Shown here in pieces: positions 34,983-45,110 of a DNA stretch of 64,000 bases. The stretch comes from Takashimella koratensis (Eukaryota; Basidiomycota; Tremellomycetes; Trichosporonales; Tetragoniomycetaceae): the NCBI GenBank assembly GCA_003116875.1, contig BCKT01000009.1:868001-932000 (forward strand), given 5' to 3'. Made by a program: the position numbers and the translations under genes. Numbering within the stretch: position 1 is the stretch's first letter; every line of letters starts with the position of its first letter. The notes under the pieces were generated by a model. It made no database searches. It was not told the DNA's origin and was given only the letters and a program-made list of their open reading frames with translations.

Positions 34983-35775
34983 ATGGCTGAAGAGATTGAA
35001 AAAGCCCCCTAGGACTTGTCTCGGTCTACCGCTCCAGGCAATGTCGGGGAACTACCAGTTGTCCGTATCTCTGCTGAGTTCAACCAAAGCACTCTTGTAA
35101 GTCTTCGTCATCTAGAGTGGACGCCAGAAGGCTCTTCCACATTCAATTTGAGCAACTTTGGCGCAGCTTTCGATTCCCGATCTCCTTTTCAGTCGGGAGT
35201 GAAGGGCAACCTTGAAGAAGTTTGGCGAGACAAAAAGCACATCCCTGGGCCTATCAAGCTGGAGTTGTGACGAGCTTCAGCCCACAACCGTGGCGATGGT
35301 AGACGGCTCCGCCCGTGTCATGAATGGAGATTCCGCAGCTATACCTCTTCACAAGCTTCAGAACATAGTATGGGTACCGCGATACACACATGGTCCCAAA
35401 GGTCTCACGAATCTCAGTGACATCTGGCTGGCATTCAACGTATCAGAGGGCCCCGATGATACCCAGCAACAGTCCTGTTCTCAACTTGCCACGATGACGG
35501 ATGTTAGCATTGAGGGGAAAGTTCCGCCTTCCAACAAGTCATACAAAGCCCGGGGCATCATAATTGCCAAAGTGAAGGGTCAGAGTCCCATGACTGTCGA
35601 ATGCGAACTGGACGTCGACCCTCTCTTTTTCTCAGCGGCTAACCTAAGCGTCACCCGCGACTCAGGAGCTCCCGTTGTTCATGGCCTGATGTGCGGTCGA
35701 ATCCTTGCCTCCGAGGACGATGAGCGCTATCTGCAATTCTTTCTCAGCGACGAGGAACAAGGACCTTCGAATTAA
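34983..35775 (+). pseudogene. Array copy 4, nonsense and frameshift
   Basis: The ATG at 34983 is followed by only eight more sense codons and then a TAG at 35010-35012. In the same frame the family N-terminus continues after the stop (VVRISAEFNQSTL ... LRHLEWTP) to about 35240. The family text then moves to another frame (SSWSCDELQPTTVAM) and runs intact to the stop at 35775, with IPLHKLQNIVW, VECELDVDPLFF and a C-terminal LQFFLSDEE. One nonsense codon and one frameshift are needed to explain it, so I call it a recent pseudogene. No normal intron removes either lesion. Confidence 0.7.
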
Positions 35776-36576
35776 ACTTACGATGGCTAGAAGGCTGCGG
35801 GTACATAGAGTGCAGAAAGAAATGAACGAATGCATTGCTTTCCCTTTGGCCCATAAAGAAGAGTTTTCATTGGTCATTGTCGTGTGTGTAGTCTGTGTCA
35901 GGATTAGTGGGTCAGTGAGTGTGTCGTCCGTGTCAGGATACGGCGATGTGCGAGATTACTAACGTGTGGCTTGAGTTCCTCAATGTCTTCCTGTTAAGCG
36001 CGTCAGAGATCCCAGTGAGGGGACAGGGATTGAAACTAGCTCGGCTTTTTGAGTCATCTGACCTTTCGGATGGCGCTCGCGACGGGAAACATGCTTTGAT
36101 GGTCGTTCAGTCTGTTAAGGGCATTTGTAGCATATAACTATCTTATTTGTGCGTTCTGTTGTTGTTGCGGAGCTGAAAGACTCCACTGCCTTTGAGTCGT
36201 ACCATAATCGCCTTGTTGCACGCCCACCTTGAGCTCACAGGCAATGAGGCGGCGGCGAGATCTCCGAGTATCGTCTGTATCTGGGGTGAACGGTGTCGAC
36301 CATAAAGGAGAGTCACTGGACAAGGCAGATCTGAAGCTCCCGATTGAAACTTCCGAAGATGAGGCCGATGGGCTTGAGAAAAGGAGGGTATGGGCTGCTT
36401 TGCGCAGGGTATTTTTCCCTCCGAGGACAGCGGCTTTTGCTACCGCACGCAGTCGGTGGCAAAAGGACTTGCGGGGGCTTGGGGAGACCTCAAATACAGG
36501 CTTTGCGTTACTTGTCCCATACAACTTTTCAACGTCCCACAATATACCAACAACTACCAGCATTCGACTCGCAAAC
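35776..36576. repeat. Array spacer 4-5 with duplicated promoter block
   Basis: The part from about 36270 to 36370 (ATCTGGGGTGAACGGTGTCG ... CTTCCGAAGATGAGGCCGAT) recurs with changes at about 40718-40800 upstream of copy 8, and in part at about 37745-37780. An open frame runs from 36229 into copy 5, but its first 116 codons have no family similarity and coincide with the repeated DNA. I therefore treat it as promoter, not coding. Confidence 0.6.
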
Positions 36577-37371
36577 ATGTCCTCTGAGTCCAGTGACAAT
36601 CATTTGCCCCCCGAGATTAAGATTGTCATCACATTTGAAGACAATTTGCTAGATGTGATGCGCGAGCTCACGCTTACATCTGGAGCACCCACGGGCTTTG
36701 ATACAGCTGAACTCACTCAGGAAAGTATCACACACACCGCAATCGGCACGATTGAAGAGACACTATTTGATCAGTCGAAGAGATCGCTTGGACGATGGGC
36801 TTGCACGGCCTCAAAGCTTGAGAAGACGTTTCTGGCGCAGGTCCAGAATGACGATACCAGTCGCCCCATACTCCACAGGTACAGGAGGAACGATGGTGGT
36901 AGAAATTCTACGTCTTTTCCTTTGGACCGTCTCTCAAAAATATCTTGGACGCCCAATTATCAGCAAACCGAGAAGGGAGAGATTAGAGACCTTTCGTTCG
37001 TTCAGCTGATTTTCAACAACGAGGAGATCATCGGTGTCCCACCTGAAGCAGCAAAGTACGTATGCTCGTCAATCGGAATACCATCCTTGAGTTACATAAA
37101 AAACCAGCCTTCGTCTTTCAGCGGTGAGTTTAAAGCCAAGGCCTCGATCGTTGTGACGGTAAACGGCGGAACAACTAGTGAGGTTGAATGCGATCTCATC
37201 GTGAATCCTTGGGCTTTCATTGCTCCCGTCTCTTTCAAAGGTTCGAACAATATCATTACTGAATGTGATTCGCATGGACTCAAGGTGGTCAACCAGGATG
37301 GGACACCTGCTCTCCGTTTTTTGACGGAATGTATAGACCCTGTATACACTGAGAGTGATTATATGCAGTAA
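36577..37371 (+). CDS. Array copy 5
   Basis: Single-exon gene of 264 residues from ATG 36577, where the family N-terminus begins (MSSESSDNHLPP, IKIVITFEDNLL). All landmarks are present: WACTASKLEK, SFPLDRLSKISW, VQLIFNNEE, a predicted strand pair around AKASIVVTVNGG, VECDLIVNPWAF and ALRFLTE near the end. The open frame reaches back to 36229, but the upstream part is duplicated promoter sequence. Unknown function; no signal peptide, membrane span or known domain. Confidence 0.7.
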   Translation: MSSESSDNHLPPEIKIVITFEDNLLDVMRELTLTSGAPTGFDTAELTQESITHTAIGTIEETLFDQSKRSLGRWACTASKLEKTFLAQVQNDDTSRPILHRYRRNDGGRNSTSFPLDRLSKISWTPNYQQTEKGEIRDLSFVQLIFNNEEIIGVPPEAAKYVCSSIGIPSLSYIKNQPSSFSGEFKAKASIVVTVNGGTTSEVECDLIVNPWAFIAPVSFKGSNNIITECDSHGLKVVNQDGTPALRFLTECIDPVYTESDYMQ

Positions 37372-38284
37372 GGGAATGTGCGCAGATACTTTACGAGCTG
37401 GTGTGAGTGAAATCTGAGTAAAGACTGGGTAAAGACGAATCGAAAAGAGCAGACGTGTCTTCCTTTGTGCGGCGCAGTAGTGACAAGAAGGCTGGGTCAG
37501 CAGATTGATGCTCGAGAGTCGGTAGTATTTGAAGTGAACGGTATCAACACAAAGAAGAAATACTGGAAGATGGGGTTTTGGGGCGTCCAACGTTCAGGGC
37601 TTTGTCTAGCACATTTGTTCCAGAAGTCGGACCGAGGCAAGAAAATGCACATGAGAGTGGGGTTAGTAGAACGGTCATCCAGTATCGGTGGCAATCAAGC
37701 TGAATGGTATAGAACACAAAGGATGACCGCTTGACCAGGTGTTTTGAAACTACCGAAGTTGATGCCGATGGGTGTGTCAGGTATGGCGCCTGAGGACGCC
37801 TGAGGTGGTCCGAGCGGTCCCGAAGTACCTGGGATGCCGAGAGGGGACCGAGCGAGGTGGCGTAGGCCGAGGCAACGGAGAACAATAAAGACCACTAGTA
37901 GGGGCGATGCAGCGCTGCGGCGCACGAGCCCGCAAGCGGCTGCGGCCGCGGAGAACGACGGGGATGCATGAACGACGCGCAAGCGGTCGAGGCCGATCGG
38001 GTGCATTTAAATAGCAGTCTGTAGCGTCGAGAGATGAATCCCCAACCCGTTGAAACTTAACAGGGTGGATGCAAAGGAATGCGATAACTTGGCCTTTGTG
38101 CGAGTTTTTGCCACCGAAGACCCTCGGAGACAATGTCGTCAAGTTGGGACTTTCGGTGTGCTCAAATACTGCTCCCCCCCCCCCCCCCCCTTTCCCCCTC
38201 TTTTCCCACTTTTGAACTACCAGCAGAGATATACCTTAATCACGACCAAGTCTTATCAACTTCGAGTCTGACATCATCATCATA
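37372..38284. other. Array spacer 5-6 with C17 tract
   Basis: Holds a block at about 37706-37790 (GAACACAAAGGATGACCGCT ... GTTGATGCCGATGG) that recurs at about 40830-40900. A promoter segment at about 38095-38170, including GCTCAAATACTG, recurs upstream of copy 7. A C17 run at 38174-38190 lies ~95 bp before the next ATG. Confidence 0.6.
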
Positions 38285-39043
38285 ATGTCAAGTAACAATG
38301 AACAGCCCCTCCAATTTGGACTCGAAGTCGATTTACCCGACTCCAATCTGCATTCGTCGTATTTTTCTGTCTTGCTACCCAATACTCAAGGGGCGCTGGA
38401 CTCAGCTGTGCTGACCGAGAATGGGTTTCATAGTGATCCCAGTGGCAGACTTGTAGAGCTGTGTCCTCCTTTCGTCCCGAAGGACCGGGGCACTTATTCC
38501 TGCAGTGCCACCGATTGTCGACGGACAGCACTGGGATCGGTGGAGAAAGGTACTTTACATAGTAACAGCTCCCGGGGGTCTATGGGCAGTACGTCGTCGT
38601 TGCCTCTGGACAGACTCAAAGCTATTGCCTGGAAGCTACCCCCTGAGACATTCACTTCTACAGTTGAGGAAACGCCCGTGCTGCCTGTCCAGCTGATTTT
38701 TGAAACCGATCAATCCTTGAACACCCCAATGAAAGGGCCAAGACATCAAATCTCCTCCATTGGGAACGCAAAGCTAAGTATTTCGAGCCTCGATTACACA
38801 CCTTTCTGGGAAGCTCTCCAGACCAAAACCTCAAAAATGCGATGCTTATTGAAGGTAGGATGCGAGGGAGAAAATCCCAGTGAGGTGGAGTGTGACCTGA
38901 CAACCGACCTCTGTTGGTTTGCCGAGGTCACATTCCACGGAAATAGGATCCATGACACATTCTATGGGCCAACCTATGTAGGCAGGCGGGATGCCGAAGA
39001 TGGGGTGACATCTATTCAATTTTTTACGGACCATGATATGTGA
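38285..39043 (+). CDS. Array copy 6
   Basis: Single-exon gene of 252 residues from ATG 38285 (cataATGTCAAG). Landmarks: LQFGLEVDLPDSNL, YSCSATDCRR, SLPLDRLKAIAWKL, VQLIFETDQ, a SSIGNAKLSISS strand, VECDLTTDLCWF and a C-terminal SIQFFTDHDM. It has more cysteines than its neighbours. Its closest relatives appear to be copies 7 and 8, with which it also shares promoter sequence. Function unknown. Confidence 0.72.
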   Translation: MSSNNEQPLQFGLEVDLPDSNLHSSYFSVLLPNTQGALDSAVLTENGFHSDPSGRLVELCPPFVPKDRGTYSCSATDCRRTALGSVEKGTLHSNSSRGSMGSTSSLPLDRLKAIAWKLPPETFTSTVEETPVLPVQLIFETDQSLNTPMKGPRHQISSIGNAKLSISSLDYTPFWEALQTKTSKMRCLLKVGCEGENPSEVECDLTTDLCWFAEVTFHGNRIHDTFYGPTYVGRRDAEDGVTSIQFFTDHDM

Positions 39044-39662
39044 TAGCGGTATGAATTGGGGAGTATATTGTTAGAATCAACGGGTTTGGAATCCGTCTCT
39101 CGATAGTACAGACTAGCTACTTCTATTTCTCAGCTTGGCCTCGACAGCTTTCGCGTCTTTCATGCATCCTCGTTGTCCTCCGCCGCAGCGCTAGCTATTG
39201 TTTCTATCGCTCCGCTAGCGGTCTCGGCGTGCGCCACCCGCTTGGACCGTTCTCGGCATCCCAGGTACTTCGGTACCGCACAGATCGCTTCCGCAGTCCT
39301 CGGCCGTTACACCTAACACACATCAGCCAGTTCGAGGAGAACCATCTGGCTTCGTGTTGTTCAACTGGACCCACAGAGCCGGTTTAAGCAGAAATGACTG
39401 TGCTCTCGGTGATTTTTTGGTGAAAGGTATGATCACTAGGGATAACTGGTTGACCAGATGGTTGTCGGATGCCTCCGAGCAAAGGAAAGACACCTTGCTG
39501 TACGCGCAATGTTTTGTCACCGAGGGTAGTCGGAGGCAAGTGGATCCGTGGGTATTTTCGGTATGTTCAAATACTGACTTTTCCTCCCTTGCCCACCTGT
39601 TGCCCAACTACTACCATAACTTTACCAAAGCCATATCAACACCGTACGTTACATTAGCTCAC
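39044..39662. other. Array spacer 6-7
   Basis: No gene. The segment at about 39510-39585 (TTTGTCACCGAGGGTAGTCG ... TGTTCAAATACTG) is a diverged copy of that at 38095-38170, placed at a similar distance from the next gene. Confidence 0.5.
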
Positions 39663-40486
39663 ATGTGGACCAGTACAGCCCCATCACAGGGTCGAGTGAA
39701 GATCAACAGCGCCCAACAGTTCAGTTTGACCTCGTCTTCCCGAAGAATACTTTGCACAAAACCCACAACCTCACCTTGCGGCCTCCTCCAGACGACCCGT
39801 ATGCGTTCAACTCGATCTGTCCGACCAAAGACGGGTTCACTGTCGACGTCAGTGGCAAGCTTGTAGATCAATCCAACACAAACTCCCAAAACGACCCGGG
39901 CGTTTGGATCTGCAAAGCCGAGACATTTGAGCCAATGATGATTCTGCGAGTGAACAAACCCGCGTTGACAAGTTATACTGCGAATGGTTCTATCGATAAC
40001 ACCGCTTCGCTGCCGTTACACAAGCTGGTGGCACTTGGGTGCAAATCTGATCATGCAAGCACGCCTGAAGGAGTCAGAGATACGTGGAGCGTCCAGCTTT
40101 TTTTCGACAATGATCTATTATCACGTCACGAGTCTGGAATGTCCCGATATGAACTCTCTTCAGTGGAACATGGTAATCTAAACATTTCGAGCACCGAAGA
40201 GCAATCATTCATTACAGCTTTTCAGAGCAAGTATCCGAGACTAAGAGGTTCGATCAACGTGGCAATCAAGGATGGAATATCTAGCAAGCTGACGTGTGAC
40301 CTCGTAGTGGCTTCTTGGTGGTATGGTGAGGTTCTGTTCTCTAAACCCTCCACCAATAAAACGTTGGTGGGCTCTACCTACGTAGTCAAGGAGGTCGAAA
40401 ATGACGGAACGTCAGTTTTTCGTTTCTTGATGGAACATGACAGCAAGGCGAGTGGGAATGTCCTGCTGTCCAAAGAAGTCAAATAG
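39663..40486 (+). CDS. Array copy 7, start codon out of frame
   Basis: The family frame is intact from about 39668 to the stop at 40486 (about 273 codons) with VQFDLVFPKNTL, WICKAETFEP, SLPLHKLVALGC, VQLFF, ELSSVEHGNLNIS, GSINVAI, LTCDLVVASWWY and FRFLMEHD. The only suitably placed ATG (39663) is two bases out of this frame (ATGTGGACC), as if a TG had been duplicated after the start. There is no in-frame ATG between the upstream stop (39617) and 39935, which would delete ~90 residues. Either the copy is freshly inactivated, it starts at a near-cognate codon (GTG 39665), or there is a sequence error. No usable intron explains it. Confidence 0.6.
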
Positions 40487-41107
40487 CCTCGTGGGTAGTT
40501 TATGTAGACGATTGAATGACTGATTACTTCATGGTCAAGCGACATAGTTATGAGCTGCATGATAGTGGACAATACGCACTCCTCAAGGTCTCACCTGTGA
40601 AAGCCTTTACATATCATACCTCATCCTCGCTTACGCCCTCACTCATACGTCCTGCCTTTCTGGACCCACACCGGCTCAAGGAGTTTGGGCGAGCCCAAGT
40701 GACAGCGAGTATCGGGGGTATCTGAGGTGAACGGTATCGATCACAAGGGAGGTCCTGTTATCCGAGTGGTGGTGAAATTTCCAAAGATGATGCCGAGGGA
40801 GTGAGAGCAAAGGAATGGAATGGACGTCATCGAGCACAACGGACGACCGCTTGACGAGGTGGGTGTGAAACGCCCGAAATAGATACCGACAGCTGTAACA
40901 AAGGAATGAGATGGCTGGGTCTCTGCGCGATAATCTGTCACCGAGACTCGTCGGGACCGAAAAGTGTGGTGAGGGATTATCAGTGCGCTCATATAATGCT
41001 CGTTCCCCACTCGTTCCCCCTTTCCTCTTTCAATCAACCACTATCATAGCTAAAGTACAGCTCAGTACTACCAAGCCAAATCAACAAACAACTCTGCATT
41101 TGCTCAA
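40487..41107. other. Array spacer 7-8 with duplicated promoter block
   Basis: Contains the second copies of the blocks also found at 36270-36370 and 37706-37790. TATAAT at about 40994 lies at the position where the two other promoters read AAATACT. Confidence 0.55.
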
Positions 41108-41863
41108 ATGCCCACAAGTTCATCTTTCCCCACATCGGTCGATGACGATGAACAGCCCGCCGCGCCACTCTTCACTATCGTCCTCCCGGACAGCGCTCTT
41201 CATCCTGCGCGTTCTCTCGCCTTGGATCCCACTGGTCAGACCCTCTTGCTCTCACCTGATCATACAAAGGAAGGTTTTAAAGCTTCCGCCTATGGCATCC
41301 TGAAAGAGTATTACCCTTCGACTTTCTGCGGAGTCTTAGGAAACTGGTCTTGCTATGCCAAAAAGCTTGAGCCAACGACCCTGCTGTGGGTGCAAGGTCC
41401 TGCTTTAACCAACTCGAATGGTAATACCACATCGCTCCCTTTAAACAAACTGAAGGCCATTGTATGGAAACCAGACCAGAGTCGGAAATCTCAAAGCAAT
41501 GTGGAAACTTCGCATGTCCAGCTGCTTTTTGAAAACGAACAAGATCCGGCTAGCGCCCCCGGATGGTCGAAATTCTTGTTGTCTTCCGTCGGATCGGGAA
41601 AGTTGAACCTTCCGAACAGCGAGGGAGATTCGTTCACGTCTGATTTTCAAAGCGCATTCTCTCAAGTTAAAGGTTCAATCAATGTGACAATTGAGGCTGA
41701 GACTTCCCGGGCGGTAACGTGTGATCTGAAGGCGGAGACTTGGTGGTTTGGTCGATTCTCTTTTTTTGAGACTTCCAGCGACCAGTACATCCTTGGACCA
41801 GCATTTGCGCACAAAGAGATCAACGAGCCAGGTATGGATTTCTTGACGAGCTATAACATGTGA
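41108..41863 (+). CDS. Array copy 8
   Basis: Single-exon gene of 251 residues from ATG 41108. It shows the consensus most clearly: FTIVLPDSALHPARSL, WSCYAKKLEPTTLLWV, SLPLNKLKAIVWKP, VQLLFENEQD, SSVGSGKLNLPN, GSINVTIEAETSRAVTCDL, TWWFGRFSFFE and FLTSYNM. No targeting signal or known domain. Alternating hydrophobic stretches suggest a beta-sandwich-like fold in two halves, an inference from pattern only. Confidence 0.72.
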   Translation: MPTSSSFPTSVDDDEQPAAPLFTIVLPDSALHPARSLALDPTGQTLLLSPDHTKEGFKASAYGILKEYYPSTFCGVLGNWSCYAKKLEPTTLLWVQGPALTNSNGNTTSLPLNKLKAIVWKPDQSRKSQSNVETSHVQLLFENEQDPASAPGWSKFLLSSVGSGKLNLPNSEGDSFTSDFQSAFSQVKGSINVTIEAETSRAVTCDLKAETWWFGRFSFFETSSDQYILGPAFAHKEINEPGMDFLTSYNM

Positions 41864-42045
41864 CAAGGCCATCGAGCAGCCAGCCAGCCCTCTTTAACTT
41901 TGTTGATGTTAGGTGGTGAATGCGATTGAGAGACGAGATGTACATTAGACATAAAGGCTTCTTTCTTGGGCTGACTCTTAAGACGGTTCTCATATTGTAC
42001 ATTCCAATTATACGAACTACTTCGCTCCACCGCAAGATCCATCCC

Positions 42046-45000
42046 TTACGCCTCCTCAAAGGCAAACGCACCTACTCCACCTAGCCCACCTTCCCTGCCC
42101 AACATCCCCTCGCCTTTCACGATCTCCATTTTCCTCGAATGCCAACCTACGTCGCTCCTGACTCTCCCACTTGCCTCCGCCAGAGATGCCAAGTACCGCC
42201 TTCTCTCACTATTCAGTGGGAGGTGTCTCACAAACGTCATCCCTACCCCTTCATCCTCCTGCTCCTCTTTACCCTCCCCGCTCTTCTCAAAGTCACCGAC
42301 GACCTCATCGACAGACCCGTACAGCTTGACTTGGTCGTTTTGGATCCAGCCTGCAGAGACGTCGACGTACCACCCTCTCGCACCTTTGCTCTTGACGACT
42401 TGCCACTCTGACCTCCCTCCTTGTCCGGGAGCGATGACGCGTCTGATCGCCGAGGAGAGCTCGATAACCCGCAGCCGGGTTGGGCCAGGGGACAAGTCGA
42501 TCCCAGGTTTGTTCCCGCCGGTACCTGCGAGGTCGAGTTTAGATAACGAGAAGGGAACGGTTGTTAACGGGTTGATGAGGATCCCGTGGAGGGCGAGCAT
42601 GATTTGAAGTGATGACGAGCCGGGTCGGAGGTCGGCTTCGGCTGCAGTGCCAGTGAGCGTCAAGACCTCTACATTCGGCGCGAGGCTGGCCAAGAAGGTA
42701 CCAATGGGTTTTAGAGCGAGGCTTGGGATGTGGCTGAGCCCGAGAGAGAGGAGAGACGGTTGCGGTGGGAATGCGTTGAGGTGGGTTGCGGTGATTTCGG
42801 AAGAGGAGAGGTCGAGGTAGGTGAGGTTGCCTGATTTGAAGCAAGGCGCCTCGTTGATGATTTGAGTAATCTCGTCGGCGCCTAGAGCGTTGCCCTGAGA
42901 CGGATTGACGAAAAGGTTGAGCTCGACAATGTCGGTGGTGGCGGAGGAATAGCAGAGGAAGTTGGCGATGACCGCGGGATCGATGCGCGGGCACCGGGCA
43001 AGGGAGAGAGATTGGAGTTTGAGCGTGGCCGGTGGGCGGCGTGTGAGGACGGAGAAGAGGGTGGAAGGGACGCGTGTCCCCGAGAGGTCGAGGTGGGTGA
43101 GGCACGGGAGGCAGAGGACGAGCGAATGGATGAAGGCAGGTGTGAGGGTCATACAGTTGCGAAGTGAGATTCGCTTCATCCCTGGAAACGCGGCGCGCCT
43201 GAGCCTACGGACGACACCGCTAGTACTGACCATGCTCCCGCGTCGGTGATAGTCGCCTGCGTCGCTCTCATCCTCCGTCGATGTGGCGCTCTCCACACTA
43301 GCTGCTACCGAGGTCGCCGCGACAGCGAGATGTCGTGACCTACTTCGCCCGCGCTCGCCCTCGACCGCGAGCCAAGTCTCACCAAATTCGTCGATCGCAG
43401 CGGCGAACGCATGGCTGACGCAGCCGGTGAGATCGAGAGCTTCGAGCGGGTGGAACACGGCGCGCCGTTCCCATTTCTGCTCCTCGTTCTCGTCCTCGTA
43501 GGGTACGTAGATAGGACGAGGCGGGTCGAGCTGATTGATCTCGGGTGACGGTGGAAGGTCGAATACAGGTTCAGCGTCATCTGGGGAGAATGAGGTCGAT
43601 CGGGGGTGTCGGGTGCGTGGGCGGGTGTAGCCGCGGAAGAAAAGTTCTTCGAGGACCGGGTAGGAGAGCGCCGAGTCGACGTACTCGGTCATGCATAGGG
43701 ACCGGAGGTTGGGTGCGTTCTGCTATCAGCGTTGACACGGACTCGACTCACCTTGATAACACCTTCGAATCTGCCTGCGGTCACGAACCGCCCTCGAACG
43801 GCTTCATCTTGGCTTCTTCCGGTACCGAGAGTGTGGAAGTGTGTAAAGTTGAGATGACGGATGAATGGGCCTGGGGTTGGGAGGAGATCTGGGTTGACAT
43901 TGGTAGCTCCAGTATTGCTCTGGACGACTCCCTGTGCGGTGAACGGTGGGCTGTTGAGGTGGTGTGGGTTACGATCCCATTCGACGCTCTCCTTTAACTC
44001 TTCGATCGCTCCGTCCCCATCGCGCTCGTCATCCCCTTCATCTTCATCATCTTGGAAACGTGAGTCAAGCGTTGCGGTGCGACTGACCGATAGGCTTGTC
44101 CTTCGCTTTAACGGAGGTTGGCTGAGGTCTCTCGCCGACCCAGAGGCACTTCTGCTGCGATCGAGAACCGCCTGGATCCCTTCCGTACCCAGCTCGAGCT
44201 CGAGTGCGCGGCGAGGACTACGTGAGCGGCCCCGGAGTCTAGCGGCGGAACGAGAGCGCGATTGGCGATCGGTCCCTTGGCCTGAAGGAGATGCGTTGCG
44301 CGATCCGGGAGGGGTGAAGAGCATTCCAAGGCGTGGTGGTTGCGGAGGGGATGTGCCAAATGTGATTGAGGGGTTATCACTCGCGCTCGAGCTCCCAAAG
44401 GCACCTCCTGGGTAGATTGAACCCGCTGCAGTAAGGGATGGGTTGAAGGAGACGTATCTGGCGAATCCGCCGGGGACGGTGTTGGGTGCAGTGTGTGCGT
44501 CGAGGGGGGGCGCAGGTGCATGGTCGGGAGGATCGGCGGCGTCGAAAGGGATAGGTTGGGAAGGAGAGGTTGTGTAGGTAGCGGAGATGGGCGTGGGTAG
44601 TGCCCCTGGTGCGACTCCACCGTTGCTAGCTTCCGAATCGCGTGAAACGATGCGTTCTAATCGAAAGCCGCTAGTGTCGGGTTCTGAACTGTCATCGACA
44701 ACCTCGGTCAAGGCATCAACGACGCTAAGCCACCCTCGGCCGGTCTTGATGTCCACGCTTTCCCATAACCATGGCCGGGCGCCGGAACAGGCTCGAGGGG
44801 AGACCTTGGTGAGTGCGTTGATGGTCTGTTGAGGGGGTGGGACGGGCAGGCGAGGGTCTAGCGCCGCGATGAGGTGGGCGGGTGGGGTCGTGAGTGAGGC
44901 GGCTAGCGGTGGGAGTGGAGGCGCGGAGGAAGGGTTTGGAGAGGGAGTAGGTGAAGGGAAGATGGACAGGTCGGAGGAGGAGGAGGAGTGAGGGAGGGGT

Positions 45001-45110
45001 GGGGGCTGTTCAGGGGTAGGCGGGTAGAATGGAGGGGAGAGGAGGGAGGCGACGATGGACAGGACCTCGACGGGGAGGTCATTGAATGTTGGCCACGCTG
45101 GGGGGTCCAT
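42046..45110 (-). CDS. F-box-like leucine-rich-repeat protein
   Basis: Two exons (45110-43752 and 43722-42046) give about 1011 residues. The N-terminus FNDLPVEVLSIVASLL is an F-box-like segment, which would dock to Skp1 in an SCF ubiquitin ligase. It is followed by a Pro/Ser-rich insertion and a WLWESVDI motif common after fungal F-boxes. A long low-complexity region follows, with an Arg/Ser patch (SRSRSAARLRGRSRSPRR). The second exon carries leucine-rich repeats (LPCLTHLDLSGTRVPS, LQSLSLARCPRID, LTYLDLSSSEITATHL, LLSLGLSHI). A substrate-recognition role is inferred from F-box plus LRR. The intron is only 29 or 32 nt because the acceptor is TAGCAG (NAGNAG); both choices keep the frame. Without splicing the first frame stops at 43689. 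Confidence 0.75.

Larger units (their letters stand above)
29940..41863 (+). repeat. 12-kb tandem gene array of one unrecognised family
   Basis: About eight homologous plus-strand units at 29940, 31211, 33549, 34983, 36577, 38285, 39663 and 41108, spaced 1.1-2.3 kb. Shared order of landmarks: a beta-rich N-terminus (xFxLVFPDxxL), WxCxAxxLEP, a SLPLxKLKAIxW block, VQLLF, an SS(V/I)GxxxLxIS block, GSINVTI, V(E/T)CDLxxxxWWF and a C-terminal FRFLxEHDM. Two cysteines (WxC and CDL) are nearly constant. No member has a signal peptide, membrane span or recognisable domain. Most are single-exon while nearly all other genes here have introns. Promoter segments are duplicated too. Broken copies sit among intact ones, a birth-and-death pattern. 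Confidence 0.75.

Noticed and set aside
36229..36576. N-terminal 116-codon extension of array copy 5
   Set aside because: The frame is open by chance through a block that recurs upstream of other copies. The family N-terminus begins at ATG 36577.
29940..41863. Retroelement or viral origin of the tandem array
   Set aside because: No terminal repeats, target-site duplications, reverse transcriptase, integrase or capsid-like motifs were seen, and the units look like ordinary duplicated genes with promoters.
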